Assembly: GCA_023213315.1 (NCBI GenBank)
Contig: JAKCPI010002639.1
Location: 17,428-81,427, forward strand
Source of the DNA: Euborellia annulipes
Taxonomy: Eukaryota > Arthropoda > Insecta > Dermaptera > Anisolabididae
Direction of reading: 5' to 3'
Length of the DNA: 64,000 nucleotides
A program made the position numbers and the translations under genes. The notes under the pieces are model-generated. The model searched no databases and was not told where the DNA came from. It saw nothing but the letters and a program-made list of their open reading frames with translations. Positions within the stretch are counted from its first letter, which is position 1. Each line of letters opens with the position of its first letter. Of this stretch, positions 11,081 through 22,969 are shown piece by piece.

Positions 11081-11411
11081 AAGAAAATCAAAATTTCTTT
11101 GTTTTCTGTTCACTTGTTCACTAACTCAACTGCTTGGTAAGCAGACGCTGAGAGGAGATGGACCGTTTCAGGGACATGAATCGAAATTGCTAGATAAGTT
11201 TCACTTCAGAAATTGAGAGAATATATTTGTCGTCAGAAGGCCCTTCTGAATCGAGCCTTCATTCGTCAATTACTGTATTTTTTTAATATGTCAAAGATAA
11301 GAATTTCTCTAACTTGGAGTCATCAAAATCACTTCTAAATTGTGTTGCCAGATTTGATATTCTTTAAAAAAGCTTCTTTGCTTCTTACTAATATAGTTAC
11401 CTATTATTATT

Positions 11412-11611
11412 AGGAGAATTTTTAATTATAGACCACATTTTTGTATTAAATATTTATTAAAAAATATATAAATACTGTACAACGTTTCGACTGTTTGTAC
11501 TGTGCACTTGATAACGGCTGCAGAATAAACAGTCGAAACGTTGTACAGTATTTATATATTTTTTAATAAATATTTAATACAAAAATGTGGTCTATAATTA
11601 AAAATTCTCCA
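11412..11611. repeat. Near-perfect 200-bp inverted repeat
   Basis: Arms of about 83 bp (11412-11495 and 11527-11611) are nearly identical in inverted orientation and flank a spacer of about 31 nt containing TGTGCACTTGATAACGGCTG. The arms contain CGAAACGTTGTACAG. A diverged relative lies at 20735-20890. Confidence 0.75.
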
Positions 11612-11619
11612 AATAATAA

Positions 11620-13030
11620 TATTTCAAACCACAAAAGCTTTAATAAACATAGTTCATATCTCGATCATCCTAGAAAATTTAAAAAAATTTCTCTTTTGTT
11701 TATATTTATGTAATAAAAGATTAGCCTACTTACTTTTGAGAAGTCTTTTTCAATTTTGAACAATATAATATATATATGGATATCTGCTTACCTGAAACAA
11801 AAAGAAAAGAAAATTAATATCACATTTAAGCATCATTTGAGAAGGGCGTCTTTAAGGGCGTTCCTTCTTTTTTTTCTCTTTCAATATTATTATAAATCTT
11901 TTCTCCCAGAAGTGGGGCGAGTTGAGTTTATATTCTCTATATTATTTATTATCAAAAATATTCGCTTCACCGCGTCATAAAAATAATATATTAAATGTGT
12001 ATTTTTTCCTTCTTTTTTTTTTTGCACAAGTTAAGATTAAACATCAATGACGAAATGATAGGAGTTTATATATTCCACATCGTTAAATTAAGATGAGATA
12101 AAAAAAAAAATTGAGTTCAAAGAGGAATTTAGATATTGTAATATCAAATTTGTTGGATGATATGACGTTTTGTATAAGATTTTTCATTCTTTTAATTGAA
12201 CCAATAAATTGATATTTAAATGAGTGAAAAATTAAAAATATTTTTGACAGCTTCGGTTGTATATTTCAATCTTCATCAGGAGAATTTGATTCCACAAAAA
12301 GAAAATAGACTTTAATAAAATTTGTTATTTTATAAATTTTCTAAGCCCCCAAAATTGTTTGAAATTTTGTATAATTAAACAAATAGTTGAAAGGAGGATG
12401 GAGCAATTCTATTGTTTAAATACAACCACCACTTTATTTTTTCAAATTTTGTATAATTAGGTTATTGATCATGTAGTCATTTGTCGAATTTGATAAAGAA
12501 GCGGTTTACATCTTGATTGGCTATTTTTTGTAATTATAGAGCGAATAAAGTTAAAAAAAAGTAATTTGTTTCTCTGTCTGTCGACTTAGTTAATTGATTT
12601 ATCTCTGGTTATTTCATGGGTGTCGCTCTACAGAAATTTAATTAGTCGGCGCAGGTTAAACATGTGGGTTTGGTTAATCAAGTGTCTAGCTGAGTGAGGG
12701 AGAGATATAGTGCTAATATAATTCCTTTAAGAGAGACGTCTAATTTTATAACCGGGAAGGAATATGTTTTGTCGAATTTAAAAAGATTTTATTTAGCCCA
12801 AAAAATAATTCTCAAATCGCATCGTGTTGTTATAAAATAATAAAAGATATTGGACAAAGAAGAAAACCCTCGATAGTCAGTATAGAGTGAAAATGTAGGA
12901 ATTTAGTAATAGGAGAGTTTCACTTTACTTTTATGATTAATTAATCAAATAAACGCCATTAAACTGCTAAAAGTCCTGCGAAAGGGACGTAAAGAAGATT
13001 CCCTCTCAGTGAAGCATCATTATTCGAATG
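11620..13030. other. AT-rich spacer, no gene seen
   Basis: At 12250-12285 the reverse strand reads CCTGATGAAGATTGAAAT..ACAACCGAAGCTG, a weak hammerhead-like arrangement. Near 12975-13010 a short fragment resembles the family 5 SINE (GGGACGTAAAGAAGATTCCC). Confidence 0.4.
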
Positions 13031-13032
13031 AT

Positions 13033-13487
13033 GCTTCTATGGAGTACAAGAGTAAAGTGGTCTTCAGAAGATTTCAACGACAAAATGAGAATAAACATTT
13101 TATTGAGAATCTAAAAACTAATTGATTTTTGAATTTAAAAAAAAATCGTTGGACTAAATTTAGAGAAAATCGAAAAAAAAACTGAAAAAGTGCATCAGTA
13201 AAGTACAAGTACTCTTTGGTCGATTTTGTTCAAAAGCTTCGTGTCACGTCCCAGGGAGGTGCCTAACTTAAATATAAAATTTCAACCGCCTAGCTCTTTT
13301 GGTTCTTGAGATATTTTGTTCACAGACACACAGACAGACCATGTCGCGAAAATCACTTTTTTGGATTCAGGGGACCTCAAAACGTGTAGATCCATCAAAA
13401 TCTCGACATCGAATTTTTGACATGAATCCAATACTTTCTCTCTCTATATATATTAACATATATATAGAGGTAAGAAAAAAGTAAAAA
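13033..13487 (-). repeat. R1, reverse copy without hairpin
   Basis: It reads the same order of blocks as 60262-60700 but on the opposite strand: GGAGTACAAGAGTAAAGTGG at one end, the CATGTCGCGAAAA and CAGACAGAC block in the middle, and the ATATATATTAACATAT inverted repeat at the other. Confidence 0.65.
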
Positions 13488-13489
13488 TT

Positions 13490-14309
13490 CTGTAAAAATT
13501 GTATGCAAAGTTTAAAAAAATTAGTAACAGAAGGCGATGTAGGTCCCACTACAGTAGTTCCTATAAAGAATTGTGAGAAACCTGTTGAAAAGCTTTCGAA
13601 TAGATTTCCAAACAGGATCTTTTGCCTCTTGATATCCGAATTGAAAACCTTTTGTCATAGAACTCGTCGTGATAGGTGGTAGAAAAACACGTTGTTCCTT
13701 GGAAAACATGTTTCGGCCTACTTTTTTCGTTATACTAACATCTTTTCAAGTTTTAATTGTCCCAAGACTGACCTTTATGTGCTTCAGAGCACTCTTTAAA
13801 GAAACTTTTAATGGAGCGCCATCTTTTGGCAAATAAGCTTCTATATTTTTATATACATATATATATTTTGTTTCATTCTATTATCGATCTTTGTTTTCGA
13901 GTTATTTAATTTTAAAATTCGAGAGTCCTTTAGTGGACAACCTGCATATTATATTCTTTTTGATATAGTATGCAGGGGAGATATGGCAGCCGATCAATCA
14001 GAGCGCGCACTAGGCAAAGCAGTTGTTATCGTTGCTAGTTTTTCGACAAAAACTCTTCGACTGTCAGTTCCCCCTTGCTGAGGGTCAATGAAAGTCAATA
14101 ATGACCAAGAATTTTTTACTAGAGTATCTTGGGGGAAGGTGAGGGGAGGAGTTGTGCAGAAATCGTGAAGTCTCATCAAGTTCGTTCCTAAAATCCGCCG
14201 CTAACTACTACAATCATCCATTCTACCCTCCGATAACTGACGAATAGTTGGTCCAGTCCTCGTCAGATGGAAATTATTTTTGGAATTGCTTAATAAGATT
14301 ATATTCCTA
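13490..14309. other. Spacer, no gene seen
   Basis: Small frames on the reverse strand at 13521 and 13994 have no recognised motif. No repeat shared with other parts of the window was found. Confidence 0.4.
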
Positions 14310-14537
14310 CCCAAAGAGCTTGGAATATTGCATCAATATTGCAAATCTTCCAAAATATTGGCAATATTCCAAGCTAATCTTACAGGAAATATTGCTGCAA
14401 TGTTCCTATGTCCGCCCCTTTGCAACATAGCAGGAATATTGCGGCAATATTGTTGCAATGTTGCTGTTTAAGGTGCAATATTGTGCAAGACTGGCAATAT
14501 TGCTGCAATATTACTGCAACATTCCAAGCTGTCTGGG
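14310..14537. mobile_element. Shorter AATATTGC-rich MITE copy
   Basis: It is flanked by TA (14308-14309 and 14538-14539). The left terminal repeat is degraded (CCCAAAGAGCTTGG) and the right one intact (reverse CCCAGACAGCTTGG). At 228 bp it is about 120 bp shorter than the copy at 3843, which fits loss of internal repeat units. Confidence 0.7.
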
Positions 14538-14539
14538 TA

Positions 14540-15546
14540 TGAAGTCTAGAGTTCGATTCCATCACCGCAATTAATTTTGACCTTATATTATAAAAAAAAA
14601 AAAATTATTTCGGATTTATTAATAACCCATCAAAGATTTTTTTTTATTATCAGCTCTGTCTTATAAAAATTCCAAAAAAAAAAGTTTTATCTTTAATAAT
14701 CGAGGCGCTTTTATTTTTGTTTCGGGTGGTAGTAGGCATAATAATTTTTTACATTATTTCCGCATGAAAAGTCCTTATCTGACTAAACAACAGAGATAAT
14801 TTTTTTTTTTTTTTATTTTAAATTATATGAATGTGTTAATAATTTGTAGGTAATGTCATCTATCTCTATACTACATCGCTATAATAAACACACAAGTTTG
14901 TGGCCATTGGTTGTTTTGTAATGATTTTCGCTTTAAATTACACATATACACATACACAAATACACTCTTGAGTATTTATTAGTAAAACATGCAAATAGCT
15001 TATTCCCCATATGATGAGCGATGTATGTGCAATCTCATTAATTCTAAAGTTGTGTTAAATTCCTCCCCTCCCCCCCCTTCCCCCTTGCACTCTCACTCTC
15101 TGTACTACTAACACAATGAATGAATATTATTAGCAAACATCACTAATCTAGTAAAGTGTCAATAAACTTAAAAGCAAATAATTATCTAAGCCTATTAACA
15201 AATAGGGAAAAGAAAAAAAATGGTGTGTGTACTTATGTACACGCGTTAGAAGTTATACTTCTTTGGAGTATGAAAAAAATTTAAAATAATAAATATGCTG
15301 TAATGATCGAAGATAAATATTAAAATCAAACAACAATCAAAAAGGTTTCAAAGATTTTATTAAAGTAACAAGTGACTAGTTCTTTTTCTTTCGATATTAG
15401 CTCTTTGTTCATGATTCTTTTGGTCTTCGATCCTGATTCTTTCGGTCTTCCATTCGTTCTTTTTATTTTATAAGGCGCCAGAGAGCGTGGTATTTTATGG
15501 CTGGTGGAATTTGTAACAGAAATGAAATTTTGGTCCCTTTAGAAGG
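14540..15546. other. AT-rich spacer, no gene seen
   Basis: The only distinct feature is a C-rich tract with TCTCACTCTC near 15065-15105. Nothing else is recognised. Confidence 0.4.
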
Positions 15547-15660
15547 AAAATCTGGTGTGACGGGGCAGCCAGAACTTTTTCTTACCTTCGGTAATCGAAA
15601 GTTGTGTACTGTGCTTGTTACAACAGATTTTTTGTGTCGACATGTATTTAGTTTCCGCAG
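15547..15660 (-). repeat. R1 3' hairpin, reverse copy
   Basis: AATCTGGTGTGAC and CAACAGATTTTTTGTGTCGAC bracket the CTTACCTTCGGTAATCGAAAG centre. One base of the otherwise conserved ACACCAGATT is changed. Confidence 0.55.
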
Positions 15661-15689
15661 TTGGGGTTAAAATTAATTTCAAGATTAAA

Positions 15690-15822
15690 ATATATATTTC
15701 AACAGCTAGCTGAGGTTTCGGCCTTGGTCAAAGCCATCCTCGGAGCTTTGCGGACGAACAGTGGTCTCCGAGGATGGCTGACCAAGGCCGAATACGTCAG
15801 CTAGACTGTTGAAATAATTGAT
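15690..15822. repeat. Inverted repeat with CGAGGATGG motif
   Basis: Arms of about 50 bp (ATTTCAACAG.CTAGCTGA .. CCATCCTCGGAG and its inverse) flank a short centre. The right arm reads CCGAGGATGGCTGACCAAGG followed by CCGAATACGTC, a degraded version of the hammerhead-like motif. Confidence 0.6.
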
Positions 15823-15829
15823 TTTTGAA

Positions 15830-18010
15830 AAAAAAAATTCTGGCTGCAAATTTTTGAGAAAATCAAAAAAAAAAAAAAAGAGAAACAGAAAAAAGCAATT
15901 ACTTCTGTCGAGTTTTTTTTAAAATCCTTCTTTTCCCCCCCGGGGGGTTCTTCTAACTTTCATTCCTGTTACTTTTTATTTTATTTTCAAACAAAGAGCG
16001 CCAGAGAGCGCCTGGTGAAGAAAATTCTTTCTATTTTATTTTTTAAACAAAATACATTTTGGTCCCTTTAGATAAAAAAAATATTATTAAATTATTCATT
16101 AATAAATTTAATTAATAAATTTAATTTTTGGATTTGAAAATAACAACACGTTTTGTCAAATATAACTTCATCATATCGTTTACACAAATTCTGGGGCTAT
16201 CTTCATCGTGTCGTTTTCACAAATTCACTCTCATCAATCTCATCAAAACGCGCCAAAAGAAGTATAACTTCAAAAATGAAATTTGGTCAAGAAGTTGCCA
16301 GAAAAAAAAACAAATTTTTGTTAGAGATACAGACTGCACATTGATCTAGTTTCGCTTTTATAGTCGCATCTTCTATTTATAATTTCCTATGCCGAGGATA
16401 TTTTTAGAAAACCGAAATTTAAATTATTATTATTATTAATTGCTTGTGTTTTAAGCCATCATCAGAGCTAGAATTATAATGAAATTTTTACATAATATTA
16501 TCATGAACAGAAAAATATAATTTTTTATTTTACTCTCGATACAGTAAAAATTGGTCACTATTTGGAAATTTTAAAGTTTTAAATTTCCCTCTCTGACTTC
16601 AAGTTTTTCCCTCTCTGGTTCCGCTTCCACTGACTCTGGCCAATTGTGGTAAACAGGAAGTGAATACACAGGAAGTGAAAGGCTAGCGATTTATATATAA
16701 TAATGATAATGATTTTAGCTCCGTTGATGGCTTTAACAAAATAATAATAAATACATTTTGAAGAAAATATTTTTGTCTACGTTTTCGTACCCCAGGCATA
16801 AAAACCTACATAGTGATGAAATATTTTTAAAGAAAAGAACATTTATTTTCAAAAATAACAGAAAAGAGGCGCTCTCTGATCGTTCGAATTACTAGGCCTA
16901 CTTTTTATTTTTTCGGCATCTGAGGTTACATAGAATTTTATTTGAAATTTTTCGCGAGCCTCAATACGTAGGCCTATTTAAAAGGTATGCAAAAAAAGAT
17001 ATTACAAATTTATATTTATTAAAAACAAATAAAAGTACAAAATATGTGTATTGAATTTAAATATTAAAAATTAAACACATTTATTTTACTTTTCTTGATA
17101 ATTCTTTAAAATTTGGTGACAGCACTTTTCAGTAACATTTATCGAGAGCCACAAATAATCCTTCAAAGAGTCGCAGGTTGGCCACCCCTGTTAAAGAGTG
17201 TCGGATGTGCTCGAGAGGGGAGCCTTGAGCTTAGGCAACCTAAATGCTTAGCCGTCGGAATTGTTGTCTTAAAAGTAGCTTCTCCCCCTCAGTTGCATTA
17301 AAAAAAAGCTTATTTATTTATTTTTAAAATATTGGATTGGTTGACTAGGCTCCACTCTTGAGCACAAATGGCACTTGAGGCTCCGAATGGACAATGCTCG
17401 AGAAGAAAAAATTTCTATAGTCGTAACAAATCTTAATTCATATATTGATGCTTTTGAAAATACATAGTGTCTCTATTGATTAATTAAAGGAGATTTCGTA
17501 GTCAGGTACGAGGATTTAAAATTCTTTTAAAAGTAAATCCTTTATAAATTGCAAAATATTGTAACGAATCAATTTCCCGCGCCGCTAGAAAAAGGGGATG
17601 CATATAAAAATTGATTTATATCGTCGTATCGCGTGAAATCAAAGAGGATCAATCCATTATCACTATTTCTCTTTATATATACTGTTTAGAGTAGAAAGTT
17701 GATGAGAATTCTATATCAAACATTTTATAATTGAGCAGAAAGTTGAAAAAAATAAAGAGGAATGAAATTTAATATTAAAACCTCGGCTTGTTTTTTTTTA
17801 TATCAATATTTAAAAAGAAACCCCAGTGAAATTTTTAACACTCGTACTGTTTTAATAAAATTAGATTATTTAATTTAAAAATCATAATAAATAAATAAAT
17901 ACTTTAATCGCGGGGGTAGGCTATATATTTTATGAAAACAAATTAGTGGAAATAAAAAAATCACACATTTATTTGATTAGATTTAAATAAATAAATTATA
18001 TCAAACTTGT
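15830..18010. other. AT-rich spacer, no gene seen
   Basis: Overlapping frames at 16128 and 16153 have no motif. Near 17190-17300 a weak fragment (GAGCCTTGAGCTTAGGCAAC ... TTGTCTTAAAAGTAGC) matches one at 25008-25070, so both belong to a diverged dispersed repeat. Confidence 0.4.
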
Positions 18011-18015
18011 GTATG

Positions 18016-18480
18016 TATTTTTTTTTTTCTTTCCTTTTAATCCAAAGCGAAACAAATTAATTAAATATGGAATTGCTTTTATTTTTACCTCTCTAAAAAT
18101 ATTTAATGTCGAAATTTTGATGGAAATACACTTTTGAGTCACAAAAAAGGTGTGTGGGTCAAAAAAAAAGGAAGAAAATGAGTCAGGTTGAATTTTTACT
18201 GTTGGACCCTGCTCAAAAATGAAATAAAATCAAAAGTCTTCTCTTGTTTGGGGTTTTTTTTTTTACTTTCTCTTTTTAATCAACAAAAGCGAAACTAAAT
18301 TAATTAAATATGGAATTGCTTTTATTTTTTACACTCTCTTAAAAATATTTAATGTCGAAATTTTTGATGGAAATACACGTTTTGAGTCCAACAAAAAAGT
18401 ATCCCGCCTGTGTGAGGTCAAAACGTAAAAAAAGCAAGAAGAAAATGAGCTACGAGGTTGAATTTTATACCTAAGTTAGG
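18016..18480 (+). repeat. Tandem duplication related to R1
   Basis: Two direct copies of roughly 235 bp (about 18016-18245 and 18253-18480) share AATATGGAATTGCTTTTATT, AATATTTAATGTCGAAATTT and GATGGAAATACAC. The blocks correspond to the middle of R1 (GATGTCGAGATTTTGATGGA). A 3' R1 segment follows directly. Confidence 0.55.
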
Positions 18481-18875
18481 TACACCTCTGACGCTCAAAA
18501 ATAAGTTTTTAAATAAAATCGACCAAAAAGTACTAGTTCTTTACTGATTTATTATTTCATTTTTTATTTTCTCAACATTTTTATAATGATTTTGATTGAA
18601 ATTCATAAATCAATTATTTTTTAGATGCTCTTTAAAATGTATGTTCTCGTTCCCCTGAAAATTATTTGAAGTTCTTTTGAACTTCATAGCAAAGTTGGAA
18701 GAATTAGTTGTCATGATATCAAAATATAAATAAATTCGTTTGTTTATAGATTTTACCTGAATTCTAATGTACCGTACTGCCGGAAATAAATATATGTCGA
18801 CCATTAAAAATCTGGTGTGCAGCACATCTCAACTTTCGGTTGAGTGTGCAGTCAGTCACTCAAGATTTTTATAAT
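18481..18875 (+). repeat. R1 3' half
   Basis: It runs from CCTAAGTTAGGTACACC through TACTAGTTCTTTACTGAT to a decayed hairpin (AAAATCTGGTGTGCAGCACA ... CACTCAAGATTTTT). The hairpin stem has lost most of the central CGAAGGTAAGAG. Confidence 0.55.
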
Positions 18876-19109
18876 TCTTATCGATTCTTTTAAGGATAAT
18901 TAATTAACCGCTTTTCACAGTGAAAGTTTCTTGGCTTCTGATTGGCTTGCTTCTGAACTTTCTTCTATCTATATTGAGTAAAGACCTACTGGCATACCTG
19001 GTAAATGTTCTATGAAATAAATATTTCTTACGTATAGAATATTTGTATGAAAAATCGAAAATTTTAGACGGTATTAGAGGATATGATAAAGTTCGTAGTT
19101 AATCTGTTT

Positions 19110-19930
19110 GATTATTATTATTATTTGAAATTCCTTTCGAAATCCCTGTTTATTTACCCGAGGTGCTTTCGTGCACGCAGACACACACCTCTAACCCATT
19201 CGGCCTTTGGCTGTAGCCATCTACCGGCACCCTGTAAAGTTATATCATTGTTGTTTGTAGATGGCCGTAAGAAAAATCAAATATTAATTCTAAGGAGCGT
19301 TGGCCAAAAATAAATACTTCTGCGTATTATCCGTTTATTTGTAAATATTTGGATCCCAGTGATATGGAATCATCTTCAGTACAATCAACAGACGTTTTGC
19401 AAATAGCTGAGCATTCCATTTATTATAAAAATTGCATTCATGGAATGTTCAGCTATTTGCAAAACATCAGTTAATTGTGAAGATGATTCCAGATCACTGG
19501 GAACGAAATATTTACAAATAAACGGATAATACGCAGAAGTATTTATTTTTGGCCGACGGTTCTAAGAATTAATATTTGAAGTTATATCATTTTCCTCTCT
19601 AGCTCCTCCTTCTGAGTTCGTTTCTAGCTAGTGAACTAATTCTTATTTCTGGTTCCACCCGGTTCCTTTTATCCAACCTCTATGCTAGGGGGAATGTCCT
19701 AGTTTGAGTAGGGACTCTCCCAGCAGCCTACTCCTTTCGAAGCATCACTTAAAGGGAACCTTCTTTACGTCCCTTCCACAGGACGGGATGTCACAGCAAC
19801 TCCCTCTCCTCGTAGAGTTGCTTGGGGGCTATTGTGGGGAGATCCAAAATTCCAATCCAGTGTCTGTTTGAGGATTTGTTTACATTAAATAAATAGCCCC
19901 CTACCTATTTGATTATAGATAGTACAAAAA
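19110..19930 (-). repeat. Long tRNA-derived SINE, family 5, split
   Basis: The reverse strand carries the family 5 body seen intact at 52525-53075 and 41010-41585: TGCTTGGGGGCTATTGTGG, GATGTCACAGCAACTCCC, CCGGTTCC, and the CGAGGTGCTTTCGTGCACG end. A 329-bp palindromic insertion (19250-19578) interrupts it. The tRNA-like head is truncated near 19900. Confidence 0.65.
19250..19578. mobile_element. Palindromic insertion with 13-bp target duplication
   Basis: AAGTTATATCATT occurs on both sides (19237-19249 and 19579-19591) inside the SINE, which fixes the insertion ends. The element starts GTTGTTTGTAGATGGCCGTA and consists of inverted arms (TGCGTATTATCCGTTTATTT and inverse). The right arm carries GTGAAGATGATTCCAGATCA..GGGAACGAAA, a hammerhead-like arrangement. 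A related element, inverted, lies at 61101-61363. A long, irregular duplication fits a target-primed retroelement better than a DNA transposon. Confidence 0.65.
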
Positions 19931-20574
19931 TGAAAACAAAGCGAAGTTGTAAGTGGTCTTTCCAGGAATGGGGTTGAATAAAATAATTTCTTCCCATTCT
20001 CTCTAGATTGCTAATAAGATGTTTGTTTTGTTTTAAGTAGTAGTCGATGCAAGGCTGCTTGGCCAAAGGGCTTCATGCCCAAGGAACATCGTCTCGTATC
20101 ATGTTCTACACGATGTAGCCTCTGTGTTCTAACTGACTAACATCAATATATGTAGTAGTTGTGAGTGGGTATGTGTGTGGCGAGAGAGAGAGAGAGAGAG
20201 AGAGATATGGAGTGGGCAGGTCAAATTTATTAGGGTTGACACTTTAGGCCATTAAGTGGGCCAAAAGCTCAAAGCCGCATATGGCTCGAAATTTTAAAGG
20301 GCGAACTAACAACATGTTAAATATTTAATCATAAAAAATAAATTTAAATGGATGTTGTGTAAAATATAATTTTTATTACGTTAAAAACAAAGTTTTTAAA
20401 GGATGGTTGCTTGATACATTCAGCTTAAATTCGGTTCTGCAAACCTCCTGTTTTTTTTTTTCACTTGAAAAACATAATTCTGGTGTCATTGTCTTTTGCC
20501 TTGTTTTCAATTTACACTATTTTTCATACAAAAAGTTAATAGTCGTTTTGCAAGATATACTCTTATCTTATAAG
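19930..20574. other. Spacer with (GA)n tract
   Basis: A GA microsatellite occupies 20181-20204. The rest has no recognisable gene or shared repeat. Confidence 0.5.
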
Positions 20575-20734
20575 CGCTGGTGGCTCCAGTTCTAGTCAAC
20601 TAGCAAATTTATCCGTCCGATAGCAAATCATCGATTTAGTAAACTTAACCTTCGAGTTAAAAAAAAAAATTCACATAGAAAAAGGTGTAAATAAATTTTG
20701 TGAAGTTAGCAACTTAATATAAAAGCATCATTAT

Positions 20735-20890
20735 TATGGGAGTTTTTAATTATAGACCACATTTGTATTATAATTATTTATTACAAATATAAATACTACA
20801 ACATTTCGACTGCTTATTCTGCAGTCGTTTTCAAGTACTGTGCACTTGCTACGACTCAAGTGAACAAAACATTAGGCCTATTTATAAAAA
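20735..20890. repeat. Relative of the 11412 palindrome, one arm
   Basis: It shares AATTATAGACCACATTT, TACAACATTTCGACTG and GTACTGTGCACTTG with 11412-11611 but has only one arm. On the reverse strand it reads CTTGAAAACGACTGCAGAAT then AAGCAGTCGAAA, a clear GACTGC/GCAGTC hairpin before GAAA. Confidence 0.55.
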
Positions 20891-20954
20891 AAAATTTAAA
20901 ATTAAAATGTGCCGGGGGTCTTTCAACGGAATAGAGCAAAAAATCATCATAATC

Positions 20955-21220
20955 CAAGGGCGAATACAGGGGGGGGGGGGGTAAAGGGGGTAATTACCCC
21001 CCTGAGATTTGAAAAAAATACTTTTTTTTCGAAAAAAAAAATGTATTTTTAATCTAAAATTTTAAAAATTAATACTTAAAAATTTGATTTGTATTTATAT
21101 TCTGGCAAACAAGTACAGAATGCGCCTTTAAATTACCGAAATTAAGAAAAAATAGTGTGCTGTGCGACCAGTCACTCCAGATTACCCCCCCCCCGAGAAA
21201 CACCTCTGGATCCGCCACTG
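20955..21220. mobile_element. hAT MITE with perfect 8-bp duplication
   Basis: TCATAATC flanks the element on both sides (20947-20954 and 21221-21228). The ends are CAAGGGCGAATACAGG and, inverted, CAGTGGCGGATCCAG, typical of hAT. Length is 266 bp and no coding sequence is present. It lies inside the decayed Harbinger-like element. Confidence 0.85.
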
Positions 21221-21599
21221 TCATAATCGTTTTGGTTAAGCGGTGCCAAGCGCGGCGAAACCTCGGGTTAGCGATCCGAGGAATCAGCGTGTGAAACGTC
21301 CCCCTGTACAAATAGAGTATAATTATTATGTCGAAACCCAGGCCGCAGTAGCTGAAAGCGAAATAAATAAAAATAAATAAAATTAATATTAAAAATTAAA
21401 ATAATTAATTAAGGCTAATTAATTTTAAAACAAAAATTTATTCCTAATTTCACCCCTTAGTTAAGCCTTTGGGTCTTGGCTAGTTAACTACGACCTGGGC
21501 TTTATTTAATCATATGATTAGATTAAAAGACTGGAAGGTCAACTAGCTTATCCGAGGGATAGTTGATGAAGCAACCGGCCCTTATTTATTTGTTTGTCA

Positions 21600-22504
21600 G
21601 TTCCCTTCTTTCCCTTAACTCATAGTCTATCCATCATTTAAAAAATGACTTTTTGAAAATTTCGTAATATCGTTTCTCGATAATTAGAAACAATTCTGTT
21701 ACCAAGTGAGTAATTTGAGTATCAGAATCAACTATGATTTACTCATTTGTCAACTTGCCTAAAAATTTTTATTGCCTCAATTTTCGGATATTTAATGCTT
21801 TTTTTGGTAGGGAGGAAAAAAGAGAAAACAAATAAAAATAAATTTTCTTGAAAGAATAAGGGAAAAGGGGCAAAAAAACAAGGAGGGTTAATAATTTATT
21901 TAAAACATCTCTCCTCACCCTCTCTCTTATATATTTATATCGTTGTACTAATTTATCCTTTAGACGCGTGTATTTAGATCGTAAATTATGAAGCAACAAC
22001 AACAACAACAACAACTATCCATAATAGTATTAAAATACTTGCTCGTCGTTTTGTTTATTCTCTATACTTATTTTTTTTAATTTATTAAAAAGAAAAGAAA
22101 ATTCCATCATTAATTTTTATGTTTAAATTTCTTCCTTATTCATCATCTGTTGTTGTTGTTGTCCTTTTTTTTAAATGGCAAAAGAATTTTAATTTAAAGA
22201 AATTTCTCTCGTAAAAGAGCAATTTAATAAAAATTAATGTCTGTGAACTAGATAATGAAATTTATTTTTATTTTGAAGAAAAAGGGAAAAAAAAGAGAAA
22301 CAAAGGCGAAAATAAAAAAATTAGGGCAGTTAAGTTGTAGAAATTATTAATTTATTTATGAACCATGACTAGAAGTTTCTCTTCCTGTTATAGTGGTCAG
22401 AAGTTCGTTAGCCACAAAAATTCAATTCAGTTTAGAGCTTTGTTGTTATACTTCGGATTTAATTCGGTAGAGTGTTTGAAAAAGTTTGAGTTTGACTATA
22501 ATTA
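21600..22504. other. AT-rich spacer, no gene seen
   Basis: It includes CAA/GTT trinucleotide runs at about 21997-22014 and 22150-22161. The leucine-rich reverse frame at 21769 arises from them. Confidence 0.45.
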
Positions 22505-22780
22505 TCTAGTTATTATTATTATTTTGTTTATTTAGTAAACTTAACTATCGGGATCCCCATTTATTTGCCCGAATTGCTTTCGTGCACGCAGACACACACC
22601 TGAAACCCAACCGGCCTCTGGCCGTAGCCATCTACCGGCACCCCGTGAAATCATATTATTTCCTGTGTCTAACTCCTCCTCCTGCGTTCGTTTCTAGCTA
22701 GGGAACGAATCCTTATTTCTGGATTCACTCGGCTTCCTCTTTTATCCAACCTCTTCTCTGCTAGGGAAGATGTCCAAGTT
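22505..22780 (-). repeat. SINE family 5, 3' part
   Basis: It covers the GATCCCCATTTATTTGCCCG end, CATCTACCGGCACCCCGTG and CTAGCTAGGGAACGAATCC. The tRNA-like half is absent. Confidence 0.6.
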
Positions 22781-22785
22781 AGTTA

Positions 22786-22935
22786 CAGTTATTATAAATA
22801 CTGGGGAAACAACGAACTCTGAGTACCTTGACCCATACATAATACATCTTAATAAAAACCGAAGATTAAGATGTATTATGGGTCAATGTACTCAGAGTTC
22901 GCTGTTTCCCCAGTATTTATCTTATAATGACTGTA
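22786..22935. repeat. Inverted repeat, about 60-bp arms
   Basis: GTTATTATAAATACTGGGG ... TAAGATGTATTATGGGTCAA folds on itself around a short AAAAACCGAAG centre. It interrupts the tail of the SINE 5 fragment. Confidence 0.6.
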
Positions 22936-22969
22936 TTTGATAATTAAATTTTATATACATTTGAGACTT

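Larger units (their letters stand above)
20575..21600. repeat. Decayed Harbinger-like element with nested insertions
   Basis: The right end reads GAAGCAACCGGCCC followed by TTA, and the inner blocks (CTTAACCTTCGAGTTAA, TTTAATCATATGATTA) are shared with 28183-29400, where the opposite end TAA-GGGCCGGTTGC is visible. GGGCC ends with a 3-bp TTA/TAA site fit PIF/Harbinger. The left end of this copy is eroded, and a palindrome and a hAT MITE have inserted into it. Confidence 0.4.
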
